A DNA stretch of 64,000 nucleotides from Nocardia panacis (GTDB taxonomy: Bacteria > Actinomycetota > Actinomycetes > Mycobacteriales > Mycobacteriaceae): positions 806,001-870,000 of the forward strand of contig NZ_QZFU01000016.1 of the NCBI RefSeq assembly GCF_003598715.1, in the 5' to 3' direction. The position numbers and the translations under genes are program-made. This document shows positions 7,465 through 15,862 of the stretch, in pieces (positions within the stretch are counted from its first letter, which is position 1; each line of letters starts with the position of its first letter). Under the pieces are notes generated by a model that was given only the letters and a program-made list of their open reading frames with translations, had not been told where the DNA came from and did not search any database.

Positions 7465-10400
7465 ACGCGCCACCGCACGCATCGAACCCGCCGGTATCGA
7501 TCATCGGAATCGGCTGCAGGCTGCCCGGCGCGACAGGCGCCACCGAACTCTGGGAGTTGCTGAGCGCGGGCCGCCCGGTCATCGGCGACCCGCCTGCCGG
7601 TCGGATCGGCCGCCCCGGCGGCTATCGCACCGACCTCGAGTGGTTCGACAACGAATGGTTCGGCATCGGCCAGCGTGAGGCCGCGGGCATGGATCCGGGC
7701 CACCGCCTGGCGCTCGAGGTCGCGGTCGAGGCGCTCGACGATGCCGGAATCGGCCATCGCGCACCGGGTTCCGGTGCGGCCGTCATCTTCGGCGGCACCG
7801 AGGAGACGCACCTGCCCGACGGTCCGGCCAATCGCCTCTCCAGAGCGCTGGACCTGCGCGGACCGAACTTCATGGTGGACAGCGCCCGCACCTCCTCACT
7901 GGCCGCCGTCGAACTCGCGGTCCGCATCCTCGCCGATCCGGGCGTGCCCTTCGCCATCGTCGGCGGCGTCACGCTGATACCGCACACCGCGCCGGAGCAC
8001 GGCCCGTGCGGCGAGGGCGGCGCGGCGATCATCCTGTGCCGCACCGCCGACGCCCACCGTGACGGGCACCGCGGCTACGCCGAGATCGCCGCGATAGCCA
8101 TGGGATCCGACGGCCGCGCCGACGGACCAACCGCCCCCGGTGGCCGCCATGTCATCCGCACCGCGCTCGCCCGCGCCGCCCTGCCCCCTTCGGCCATCGA
8201 CTATCTCGAATACCACGGCGGCGGCCCGCATTCCGCCGACACCGCCGAACTCGACGCGTTGGCCGCCGTTTTCACGCCGCTGTCCACCGCACCCCTGCGG
8301 CTCGGCTGCACCCACACCACCTTCGGCCACCTGGAAGCCATGGCGGGGATCACCGGCCTCATCAAGGCCGCCCTCGCCGTCCATCACGCCGTCATCCCGC
8401 CGAATCCGCCGCCCCACAGCACAAATCCGGTCTTCCGCCAACCCGCCGTCCCCACGCCGTGGCCGACTCCGCACCGCCACGCCGCGGTCAACTCCTGCAC
8501 ACCCGGCGGCACCATTGTCCACGCCATCCTGCGCGCCCTCCCGGACCCGACCGTCCGCCCCGCGAGCCCGCCCTATCTCATCCCCTTCACCGCGCACACC
8601 CTCCCCGAACTCCGCACCACGGCCGCACATTTGGCGGACCACTTCGCACGCTGCGATGGCGCGGCACCCGCCGAGCGCGCCACCGCGTCGGCGCACCGGC
8701 GGGCACCCGACATCGCGCACCCTGACAGCGCACGACCATCGACGGATCTCGCCATCGCGACGCAGGACCGCCGCCCCGCAGAGCCTTCGAGCCTGCGCCA
8801 TCCGACCTCGGGCGGCGCACAACCCGAGGACCAGGTTCTCAGGCCCGAGCGGCGCGGCGAAATTCCGAGCGCGGGATCTCCGGCAGCGACGGCGCTACCT
8901 GCCCGGTATGGCGCACGGCCCGAGCCGACAACAATCGGTGTCGGGGCCGCAGGTACGGAATTCGGTTCCGATGAAACCGAATTCCAGGGTGCTGTGGCCG
9001 CGGTGGGCCGGTTGGTTCCCGAAGGTGTGCGGGCCGTGGTGCTCGCGGAAGATCGCGGCGAGGCCATCGCGCGATTGCGGCGGTTCGCCGAGGGGGACGA
9101 TCGAGCGGTCGTCGCCGGGCCGGTCGCCGGGATTCGGCGTGGCGGAGTGGTTTTCGTATTCTCCGGCGAGGGTGCGCAATACGCGCGGATGGGCCGGGGG
9201 CTGGCGGCGCGGTGGCCGGTGTTCGCCGAGGCGGTGACCGAGGCGGCGGCGGCGATCGTGGCGGGCGGTGGGCCTCGGGTTTGGACCCCGCGACACGGGT
9301 TCGCGCTCGGTGCCGGGGTGACACCGGAATTCGCGCAGCCCGCGGTCTTCGCGTATCAGTTCGGGCTGGCGGCGCTGCTGCGCGCTTGGGGCGTGCGGCC
9401 GGACGCGGTGGTGGGGTATGGGCTCGGCGAGGTGGCGGCGGCAACTGTCGGAGGGGCGCTGACACTGCGGGACGCCGCGCGAGTCGCGGTGTGGCGCGGG
9501 CGGATTCTGGCCCGGCTGGCGGGTTCCGGCGCGGCGGCCGTGCTGGCGGCCCCGGTGCGGCGGGTGCGGACCCTGGTCGAACCGCTGCGCGCCGAGGTGG
9601 GGATCGCGGCGGTGCACGGGGCGGATGCGGTGGTGGTCGCCGGATCGCCGAGGTATCTGGACGCGCTGCTGCGGCGGGCGGAGCGCCGCGATATCCGGGT
9701 CGCTCGACTCGCGCCGGATCGGGTCCGGCACGGCCTGCGGGTCGCACCGTTGCTGCCCGAACTGGTCGCGGCACTGTCGGACCTCGCACCAACCGAGCCG
9801 CATACTGCCGTCTATTCGCCTACCCGCCAGGGGAACCCACTCATGGACGCGCGGTTCTGGGCCGATAACCTCACCGGCACCGTGGAATTCGACCGGGCGA
9901 TGGGAGACCTTGTCGCCAACGGCTTTTCGACGGCCCTGGAGATCTCGCCGCGCCCGCTGCTGCTCGAATCACTGCGCGCCTACCCGGAATTGCGCGACGC
10001 CGCCTACCCGACCGCCGATGCAGACGACGAGTCGGCCGCCCTGCTGACCGGTCTGGCCCGCTTGCACGCCGAGGGCTACCCGCTGGACTGGACGGCGCAG
10101 GGACCGCTCACCGCCGCGGCGCCGCGCAGGCACTGGAATCGTCGCCGCTTCCCGCTGCCTGCGGCGACCGAGCACATCGAGATCTCCTGGGCGGCCGAGG
10201 ATCTCACCGATCACGTCATCCTCGGCGCGCCTGCGGTGCCCGCCGTGTTCTGGCTGCGCCGCCTGCTCGAATTGACCCGCACCGGCAACCCGCCCGCCAC
10301 CGCGGTGGCCGATTTCGTGGTGCACGAACGCCTGGCGCCTGGCGCACTGCCCGGCGTGAACTATCACCGGCACGCGGACGGAAGTGTGCGGGCGGAGGCC

Positions 10401-12398
10401 ACCGGCACCGGGGCGCTGGCTTCGACCCGGCCCGCCGGTGGGCCAACGCCCGCCGATATCGTCGCATGGATGCGGCTGGTGGACGGTAATCGTGCAGGTC
10501 ATCACCGTATGCGCGGCATCGCGCCCGACACTTTCTACGACGCGCTGCGCCTGCGACACCTCGAATACGGCCCGCGTTTCCGCCCGCTGCGCGCCATCGC
10601 GGTCGGACGCGACGGCGGCGCGGACGGATTCGGCGCGGTCGGATTCTTCGATGCCGCACCGCTGCACAGCGCCGCCACCCTCGACGGCTGTCTGCAACTG
10701 CTCGCCGCCGCGGCCTATGACGAACTGCCCACCGACGGTGTTCCGCTGCCGATAGTCATCGAATCCGCCTGGGTTTCCGACGCTTCCGATCGCGTCCTAC
10801 TCGAAGCGCACGCCTTCGTCAGACAGCGGACCGCGACGGGATTGCGCGGCGATGTCATCGCCACCGATCAGCACGGCGCGCCCGCTGTCGCACTGCTCGG
10901 CGTGCACGTGCGCTATGCCAGACTCGGCGCGGGCCGCACCATCGATATCGCGCTGCCCCCGGTGGTTCCCGCATCGGAAGTGCCGCTGCGTCAGGAGATC
11001 TGGCGTCCGGTCGAGCTGCGACCACCACCGGCCCGCGCCGAGCGCGCCCTCGTCATCGGCGCCTCGCCGGAGGCCATCCGCCTCGCCGAAGCGCTCGATC
11101 GCCTCGCCCCCACCGAACGTGTGGTGCGCGAGCCGGATACGGCCGCCGCCATGGTCGCCTCGCTGCTCGCCGACCATCCGGCGACGGCGGTGGTGGTCGT
11201 CTGGCCGCACCGCCGCACCGCGCACGTGCCGGACGCGATCGCGCCTTCCGACGAAATCGCCACCGTGACGGCAGTCCTCGAACTGCTCCGCACCATCCAC
11301 AGCGCCACCGCGACCGGCGCGGTCACCGTCGTACTGCCCGCCGCCGCCCTCGATCCCCACGGCGGCGGCTCCGCCGTCCCCATGGCCCTCGCGGGTTTGA
11401 TCCGCTCCCTGCAACTGGAAACCTCGCGCCCCATCCGCCTGGTCTGGGATGACCACCATCGCGACAGTGTCCGGCACATCGCCGAAATAGCCACCGCGAC
11501 GCCGGATTCCGCCACGCCATCGAGCCGGGGCGCAACGAAGGACACGCCGCCCGAGGAGGTGCGCCTCACTGCGGGTTCGGGTTCGGCGCGCCGTTTCACG
11601 GCGGTCCGGCCCCGCTCGACGACGCCGATCGCCATCGATCCGCACGGCACCTATGTGGTCACCGGCGGTCTCGGCGCGTTCGGCGCGATGACGGTGCGCT
11701 GGCTGCTCGACGCGGGCGCGCGGGATGTGGTGGTGTTGACGCGCGCACCCCGACCGCTGCCCGCCCTGCTGGACGGTATGGAGGAGCGGATCGTCGTCAT
11801 GCGCTGCGATGCGGCCGATCGAGGCGATCTCGGCTACGCGCTCAACGATATTCGGGAGACCTGCTCGACCATTCGCGGCATTGTGCACGCGGCGGGCACC
11901 CCCGATGACGCCCCCTTCGCCGAACTCACCCCGCAGCGGCTGGCCGCCGCCTTCGCGCCCAAGCTCACGGCGGCGCGCAATCTCATCGACCTCACCGCGC
12001 GCGACGCCATCGATTTCATCCTGCTGTATTCCGCGGCGGTCGGTGCGACGGGTGCACCGGGTCGGGCGGCGAGCGCCGCCGCGAATGCCGCCATGGACGC
12101 CTTGGCGCTGGCGCATCCGGACCGTCCGGTGCACAGCATCGGCTGGTCGGGCTGGGCGGTTACCGAGCAGGCGCACCGGGCCGGTGACCTGCTCACGCAA
12201 ATCCTCCGCTATCCCGGTCCCTACCTGCTGGTCCTCGATGCCCCACCCGATGATCCACGCCTGTCCACCCGCTTGGCCGACCTGCTCGCCGGTGAGATCC
12301 CGGCGCCGGAGGCGGGCACGGATCTCGCGTCCCGCCCGGTCCGGCAGCCGAACCACCCCGCCCGATCCATAGGTGAACAACGCGCAAACAGTTCATGA
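7461..12398 (+). CDS. Degenerate type I polyketide synthase (KS-AT-DH-KR, no ACP)
   Basis: The 1645-residue frame is open throughout and keeps modular PKS order. KS (about 10-365) retains both catalytic His (EYHGGG, TFGHLEAMAG), but the active-site segment reads VDSARTSSL, with Arg143 in place of the nucleophilic Cys. A low-complexity linker spans about 385-525. AT (about 555-860) reads VGYGLGEVAAA where GHSxGE is expected, so Gly654 replaces the Ser and Tyr the His. DH (about 895-1165) has an intact HVILGAPAVP (H918) and DGCLQ (D1075). KR (about 1390-1600) has the NADPH loop TGGLGAFG, but SAAAN (S1538) replaces the catalytic Tyr motif. No ER, ACP or thioesterase follows. It should not extend chains; a dehydratase or scaffold role is an inference. 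Start is uncertain; it appears coupled to the small ORF before it. Confidence 0.85.
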   Translation: MNAPPHASNPPVSIIGIGCRLPGATGATELWELLSAGRPVIGDPPAGRIGRPGGYRTDLEWFDNEWFGIGQREAAGMDPGHRLALEVAVEALDDAGIGHRAPGSGAAVIFGGTEETHLPDGPANRLSRALDLRGPNFMVDSARTSSLAAVELAVRILADPGVPFAIVGGVTLIPHTAPEHGPCGEGGAAIILCRTADAHRDGHRGYAEIAAIAMGSDGRADGPTAPGGRHVIRTALARAALPPSAIDYLEYHGGGPHSADTAELDALAAVFTPLSTAPLRLGCTHTTFGHLEAMAGITGLIKAALAVHHAVIPPNPPPHSTNPVFRQPAVPTPWPTPHRHAAVNSCTPGGTIVHAILRALPDPTVRPASPPYLIPFTAHTLPELRTTAAHLADHFARCDGAAPAERATASAHRRAPDIAHPDSARPSTDLAIATQDRRPAEPSSLRHPTSGGAQPEDQVLRPERRGEIPSAGSPAATALPARYGARPEPTTIGVGAAGTEFGSDETEFQGAVAAVGRLVPEGVRAVVLAEDRGEAIARLRRFAEGDDRAVVAGPVAGIRRGGVVFVFSGEGAQYARMGRGLAARWPVFAEAVTEAAAAIVAGGGPRVWTPRHGFALGAGVTPEFAQPAVFAYQFGLAALLRAWGVRPDAVVGYGLGEVAAATVGGALTLRDAARVAVWRGRILARLAGSGAAAVLAAPVRRVRTLVEPLRAEVGIAAVHGADAVVVAGSPRYLDALLRRAERRDIRVARLAPDRVRHGLRVAPLLPELVAALSDLAPTEPHTAVYSPTRQGNPLMDARFWADNLTGTVEFDRAMGDLVANGFSTALEISPRPLLLESLRAYPELRDAAYPTADADDESAALLTGLARLHAEGYPLDWTAQGPLTAAAPRRHWNRRRFPLPAATEHIEISWAAEDLTDHVILGAPAVPAVFWLRRLLELTRTGNPPATAVADFVVHERLAPGALPGVNYHRHADGSVRAEATGTGALASTRPAGGPTPADIVAWMRLVDGNRAGHHRMRGIAPDTFYDALRLRHLEYGPRFRPLRAIAVGRDGGADGFGAVGFFDAAPLHSAATLDGCLQLLAAAAYDELPTDGVPLPIVIESAWVSDASDRVLLEAHAFVRQRTATGLRGDVIATDQHGAPAVALLGVHVRYARLGAGRTIDIALPPVVPASEVPLRQEIWRPVELRPPPARAERALVIGASPEAIRLAEALDRLAPTERVVREPDTAAAMVASLLADHPATAVVVVWPHRRTAHVPDAIAPSDEIATVTAVLELLRTIHSATATGAVTVVLPAAALDPHGGGSAVPMALAGLIRSLQLETSRPIRLVWDDHHRDSVRHIAEIATATPDSATPSSRGATKDTPPEEVRLTAGSGSARRFTAVRPRSTTPIAIDPHGTYVVTGGLGAFGAMTVRWLLDAGARDVVVLTRAPRPLPALLDGMEERIVVMRCDAADRGDLGYALNDIRETCSTIRGIVHAAGTPDDAPFAELTPQRLAAAFAPKLTAARNLIDLTARDAIDFILLYSAAVGATGAPGRAASAAANAAMDALALAHPDRPVHSIGWSGWAVTEQAHRAGDLLTQILRYPGPYLLVLDAPPDDPRLSTRLADLLAGEIPAPEAGTDLASRPVRQPNHPARSIGEQRANSS

Positions 12399-12405
12399 TG
12401 GTGCG

Positions 12406-12795
12406 ATGACAACCGACACCATCTCCGTGAAGTGGAAGGACGAGCCCGAGGAGCACGACTACCCCGCGGCCGCCGACTACCTGGAACTACTGGCCCCGAA
12501 GAAGGTCGTCGACGAGGTCGTCGAGCGGCTGCGCAAAGCGCCCATCGTCTACAAGAAGGCGAAGGACATCCTGCGCGCCGCGCAGTTGGAACTGGCCTCG
12601 GCCGAGAATCCCTATGTGCGCAAGGATCTGATCAAGATCAATGACCGGAAGTCGCTCTCACCGATCCTGCTGGTGCGCGGCGACTTCCGCACCGGGGTGC
12701 CGATGACCATCGCCGACGGCTACCACCGGGTATGCGCGATCCACTGGGCCGATGAGAATATCGAGATCCCGGCCAAGATCGCCGACCTGCCTTGA
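12406..12795 (+). CDS. Small conserved protein with ParB/sulfiredoxin-like motif
   Basis: The 129-residue acidic protein ends in IADGYHRVCAIHWADENIEIPAKIADL, resembling the GxHR nucleotide-binding box of ParB and sulfiredoxin-like folds. The N-terminal half is helical and Lys-rich (APKKVVDEVVERLRKA). It starts 7 bp after the PKS-like stop; a GTG at 12373 would add 11 residues and overlap that gene. Its TGA overlaps the TTG start of the antiporter (TTGA), so the genes are probably one operon. The ParB-like assignment rests on a short motif and the function is unknown. Confidence 0.65.
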   Translation: MTTDTISVKWKDEPEEHDYPAAADYLELLAPKKVVDEVVERLRKAPIVYKKAKDILRAAQLELASAENPYVRKDLIKINDRKSLSPILLVRGDFRTGVPMTIADGYHRVCAIHWADENIEIPAKIADLP

Positions 12796-13985
12796 CCTTC
12801 TCCACCCTCGCGCTGGTCATCGCACTGGGATTGTTCGGGCCGATTCTCGCACTGCGCGTGCGGTGGCATCTGCCGGTCATCCTGGGCGAGTTGGTGGCCG
12901 GAATCGTGTTCGGCGCCACCGGCTTCGGCGTACTGCACTACTCCGATCCGATCTTCGTTTTCCTGGCGGATATGGGTTTCGCCGTGGTGATGTTCGTGGC
13001 GGGCACCCATGTTCCCGTGCGGGACTCGGCGGTGCGCTCGGCGCTGGATTCGGGCGCACTGCGCGCGGTGCTGGTCGGCGTACTCGCCGCGGCGGGCGGT
13101 TTCGGGATAGCCCGCTGGTTCGATACGGGGCACGGGGCCATCTACGCGGTATTGATGGCCTCGTCCTCGGCCGCCCTCGTCCTACCGATCATCGATGCGC
13201 TGCCGCTGAAGGGTAAAGATTCGGTGGCGCCGCAGGGTAAGCCGGTGCTGGCATTGACCGCGCAGGTCGCCATTGCCGATACCGCGTGCGTGGTGGCATT
13301 ACCGCTGGTCATCGATCCGGCGAATGCCGGTCGCGCCGCGTTGGGCGCGCTGGCCGTCGCCGGCTGCGCCGTCGCACTGTATTTCCTGCTGCGCCGGCTG
13401 GAGGAGTCCGGCACTCGCCGCCGGATCCACAAGGTTTCCGAGGACCGATCCTTCGCCCTGGAATTGCGGGGCAGCCTCGCCATCCTGTTCGCCCTGTGCG
13501 CGGTGGCCACGCAGACCCATGTCTCGATCATGTTGGCGGGATTCGCCGCCGGACTCGCGGTGGCGGCGGTCGGTGAGCCGCGCCGAGTGGCCAAACAGCT
13601 CTTCGCCATCAATGACGGATTCCTCGGACCGCTGTTCTTCGTCTGGCTCGGTTCCCGATTGAACCTGCGCGACTTCGGAACTCATCCGCGCTTGATCCTG
13701 CTGGGTCTCGCCCTCGGCCTCGGCGGGGTCCTGGTTCATCTGGCCACCCGACTGATCGGGCAACCCTTCGCCTTCGGTGCGCTCGCCGCCGCGCAGATCG
13801 GTGTGCCCGTAGCGGCGGTCACCGTTGGCACGCAATTGCATATTCTGGTGCCCGGTGAGGCCGCCGCCCTCATGCTCGGTGCGCTGTGCACGATCGCGGT
13901 CGCGGCCTTGGCGACCAGTCGAATCGCGGCGCGAAACTCATCCGATACCGAAGGTCCGCAGCAGCGAAAACCGGTGCACGACTAG
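12792..13985 (+). CDS. Cation:proton antiporter (CPA2/KefB-like)
   Basis: The 397-residue integral membrane protein has about 11-12 hydrophobic segments and resembles the sodium/hydrogen exchanger domain of the CPA2 family (LPVILGELVAGIVFGATGFGV, FLADMGFAVVMFVAGTHV, FLGPLFFVWLGSRLNLRDF). It would exchange Na+ or K+ for H+ across the cytoplasmic membrane. No C-terminal RCK/TrkA nucleotide-binding domain is present. It starts at a TTG overlapping the previous stop, indicating translational coupling with the ParB-like gene and the PKS-like unit. Its end overlaps the convergent S4-domain gene by 4 bp. The usual mid-membrane Asp motif is hard to place, so ion specificity is unknown. Confidence 0.85.
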   Translation: MTFSTLALVIALGLFGPILALRVRWHLPVILGELVAGIVFGATGFGVLHYSDPIFVFLADMGFAVVMFVAGTHVPVRDSAVRSALDSGALRAVLVGVLAAAGGFGIARWFDTGHGAIYAVLMASSSAALVLPIIDALPLKGKDSVAPQGKPVLALTAQVAIADTACVVALPLVIDPANAGRAALGALAVAGCAVALYFLLRRLEESGTRRRIHKVSEDRSFALELRGSLAILFALCAVATQTHVSIMLAGFAAGLAVAAVGEPRRVAKQLFAINDGFLGPLFFVWLGSRLNLRDFGTHPRLILLGLALGLGGVLVHLATRLIGQPFAFGALAAAQIGVPVAAVTVGTQLHILVPGEAAALMLGALCTIAVAALATSRIAARNSSDTEGPQQRKPVHD

Positions 13986-14377
13986 CGATTGTCGTGGCCG
14001 AGCAAACGATCGGTCTCGCGCCGTTCCCGTTTGGTTGGTCGACCGGAACCGCGGTCTCGCTGGGGCAACGTAGCGAGAACTTCCCGAGGTGGGGGTGGGG
14101 GACTGCGGTCGATCATGCACTGGGCGGCGATCGGTGGGCCGACGCGTTTGGTGATGACACGCTCCACGATGACAATGCGCTCGGTTCCGCCGCTGCGGAT
14201 ACGCACCTCGTCGCCGGGGCGGACGGGTTGGGCCGGTTTGGCGGTGGCGCCATTCACCCGAACATGGCCGCCGCGACAGGCTTCCGCCGCCGCGGAGCGG
14301 GTTTTGAACAGCCGCACCGCCCACGTCCAGGAATCGACGCGGGCCTGGGCGACGGGACTTTGTTCGGCAGGGGCCAC
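13982..14377 (-). CDS. S4-domain RNA-binding protein (Hsp15-like)
   Basis: The 131-residue protein has an S4 RNA-binding domain (about residues 14-75: RVDSWTWAVRLFKTRSAAAEACRGGHVRVNG) and a basic, proline-rich tail ending in KRERRETDRLLG. This is the layout of Hsp15/HslR-type proteins, which bind stalled large ribosomal subunits carrying nascent chains after heat or antibiotic stress. It starts at a GTG 3 bp after the NlpC/P60 stop on the same strand, so the two are probably transcribed together. The tail carries a PPPPP run. Confidence 0.85.
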   Translation of the reverse strand: MAPAEQSPVAQARVDSWTWAVRLFKTRSAAAEACRGGHVRVNGATAKPAQPVRPGDEVRIRSGGTERIVIVERVITKRVGPPIAAQCMIDRSPPPPPREVLATLPQRDRGSGRPTKRERRETDRLLGHDNR

Positions 14378-14380
14378 CCG

Positions 14381-15019
14381 TCAGGCGGGGATGCGGCGCG
14401 CGGTGACGATATCGTCCGGGTGCAGCGAGGTGTAGGACACCGGCTCACCGGTTTGAACGGCATTGAGCAGCTTGCCATCTCCGGCGTAGATGCCGACATG
14501 GCCGCCGCCATTGGTGATCACGATATCGCCGGGCTGCAGGTTCTGGAAGGCGATCGGCTGGCCGACGTGGGACTGCTCGAAGCTGGTGCGGGGCAGTTCC
14601 ACACCGGCCTGGCGGTACGCCCACTGGACGAGGCCGGAGCAGTCGAAGTTGTAGGGACCCGCGGCACCCCAGGAGTACATGGCGCCGACCTTGGTCTTGG
14701 CGGCATCCAGGGCGACGTGGCCCGGCGAACTCTCGAAGGGGTTCGGGAGGGCGTTGAAACCCTGGAAGCCGGGGATGCCCATCTGCGCGGGCAACGCCGG
14801 AGCCGGGGCGTTGAGCGTGTCGTTGAGCTGCTTGACCTGCTGCTCGAATTCCGGGGGGACCGGAATATCGAAGTTGCCGACGCCGGGCACATTGAGCGTG
14901 GCTGCTTGGGCCGAGAGAGCGGGGAACGCCCCCGTCGTGACCGCCGCGGCACCCATCACCAGTGCGCCCTTGACGGAATTCGGTAGCCGCGAATCCCGTT
15001 GCAAGCTGTGCTTACCCAC
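14381..15019 (-). CDS. Secreted NlpC/P60 peptidoglycan hydrolase
   Basis: The 212-residue protein has a signal-like N-terminus (hydrophobic about 17-40, ending SAQA), a short linker and a C-terminal NlpC/P60 domain (about 100-212). The catalytic Cys is in FDCSGLVQWAY (C127), His in GGGHVGIYAG (H174), and N186 may be the third residue. Such enzymes cleave the D-Glu to diaminopimelate bond in cell-wall peptides, as RipA/RipB-type proteins do in mycobacteria. The short length resembles RipB/RipD-like proteins without a coiled-coil lid. The start is a GTG with GGAG about 10 bases before it. The 380 bp upstream hold no gene. Confidence 0.88.
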   Translation of the reverse strand: MGKHSLQRDSRLPNSVKGALVMGAAAVTTGAFPALSAQAATLNVPGVGNFDIPVPPEFEQQVKQLNDTLNAPAPALPAQMGIPGFQGFNALPNPFESSPGHVALDAAKTKVGAMYSWGAAGPYNFDCSGLVQWAYRQAGVELPRTSFEQSHVGQPIAFQNLQPGDIVITNGGGHVGIYAGDGKLLNAVQTGEPVSYTSLHPDDIVTARRIPA

Positions 15020-15403
15020 CGAGCTGCATCTCCGATCTTGCTGCTCACCCGCCGACCGGATTGTCGAGCGACCCGAACGCGGCCGCGCGAAATCACCGAA
15101 GACGAACCGGTACTCCCGGCATGACAGCCGGAAAACGTTGGCCCGACAGCCATTTGGCGGTAACCCAGTGGCGTCGCTCCTCTGGCGAAGCGGCTGCCCT
15201 CCACTAAGTCACGAGAAGATTACGGTGCCGCGCGCCTGTTGTCCAGCGCACAGCTCGCCGAAAAACCCATCGAATCGGCGGCGGGAACAAACCCGCAGGG
15301 CAGACGGGTTCGGCATCCGACACGCCGATGGGTAACGACGCGGTCTCGACTTCGTTATCGGATCGAGAACCGGAAACGTTTCACAATGACCTCGGGGCAG
15401 AAC
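15020..15403 (-). other. Gene-free 384-bp gap with foldable segments upstream of the NlpC/P60 gene
   Basis: No convincing ORF is visible. Read on the reverse strand, the part nearer 15403 can pair ACCCATCG (15326-15333) with CGATGGGT (15265-15272) and holds an AACCCG/CGGGTT hairpin before a run of five Ts; it could terminate the 94-residue gene. The part nearer 15020 holds a CCGGC/GCCGG hairpin and could be a structured leader. I looked for the c-di-AMP (ydaO) riboswitch often found before actinobacterial cell-wall hydrolases and did not find its conserved segments. Confidence 0.3.
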
Positions 15404-15688
15404 CTACTCCGAGGGTCGGACATCCCGATCCCGCTCGGCGAGCGCCGCTTCCAGCTCGGCGATGCGGCGGCCCGCCGCCGCCAGCTCGATCTCCAACTGT
15501 CCCAGCGCCATCACCAGCGGCCCCACCGCGAGATCCGCGACCAGTTGCGGGTCGTCCATGCCCTGGTCGATGGCCCGCAGGATGTTCGAGCGGATGACAT
15601 TGGCCACCCGCGCCCCGGCCGGAATGTTCCAGGATCTCACCACCTCGGCAGAGGTCTCCGGGGTCTCCGGCGTGCGCTCCTCGGACAT
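15404..15688 (-). CDS. Conserved small protein with C-terminal coiled coil
   Basis: The 94-residue acidic protein has a Glu/Thr/Pro-rich head, a central segment (WNIPAGARVANVIRSNILRAIDQGMDDPQLVADLAVGP) and a C-terminal Leu/Glu/Ala heptad region (about 62-88) likely to form a coiled coil. The ATG at 15688 has GGAG about 5 bases upstream. I do not recognise the family. It is divergent from the AAA ATPase gene and has no other same-strand partner within 380 bp. Confidence 0.6.
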   Translation of the reverse strand: MSEERTPETPETSAEVVRSWNIPAGARVANVIRSNILRAIDQGMDDPQLVADLAVGPLVMALGQLEIELAAAGRRIAELEAALAERDRDVRPSE

Positions 15689-15862
15689 GCCGCTCCATTC
15701 TGGTCGACCGGAATCGCCCTCAGCGTAGAGAATCGCCGCCGATGCGCGCACCCGGATATCGGAAGACCCAATGGGCGCTGCCGCCCTTGAACCTATGCCC
15801 GTCTAGGACACTCGCTAGATCAACCGATACGCGGCTCGACGGAGGCGCTACGGTGTTCGGGC

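Noticed and set aside
15121..15240. A riboswitch (ydaO, or cobalamin because of GCCACTG and a GCCGGGAGTACCGG-like segment on the reverse strand)
   Set aside because: The surrounding conserved core segments of both classes are missing, and the spacing and insertions do not fit.
15300..15335. A tRNA T-arm-like sequence (GGGTTCGGCATCC)
   Set aside because: No matching anticodon or acceptor stem could be formed around it.
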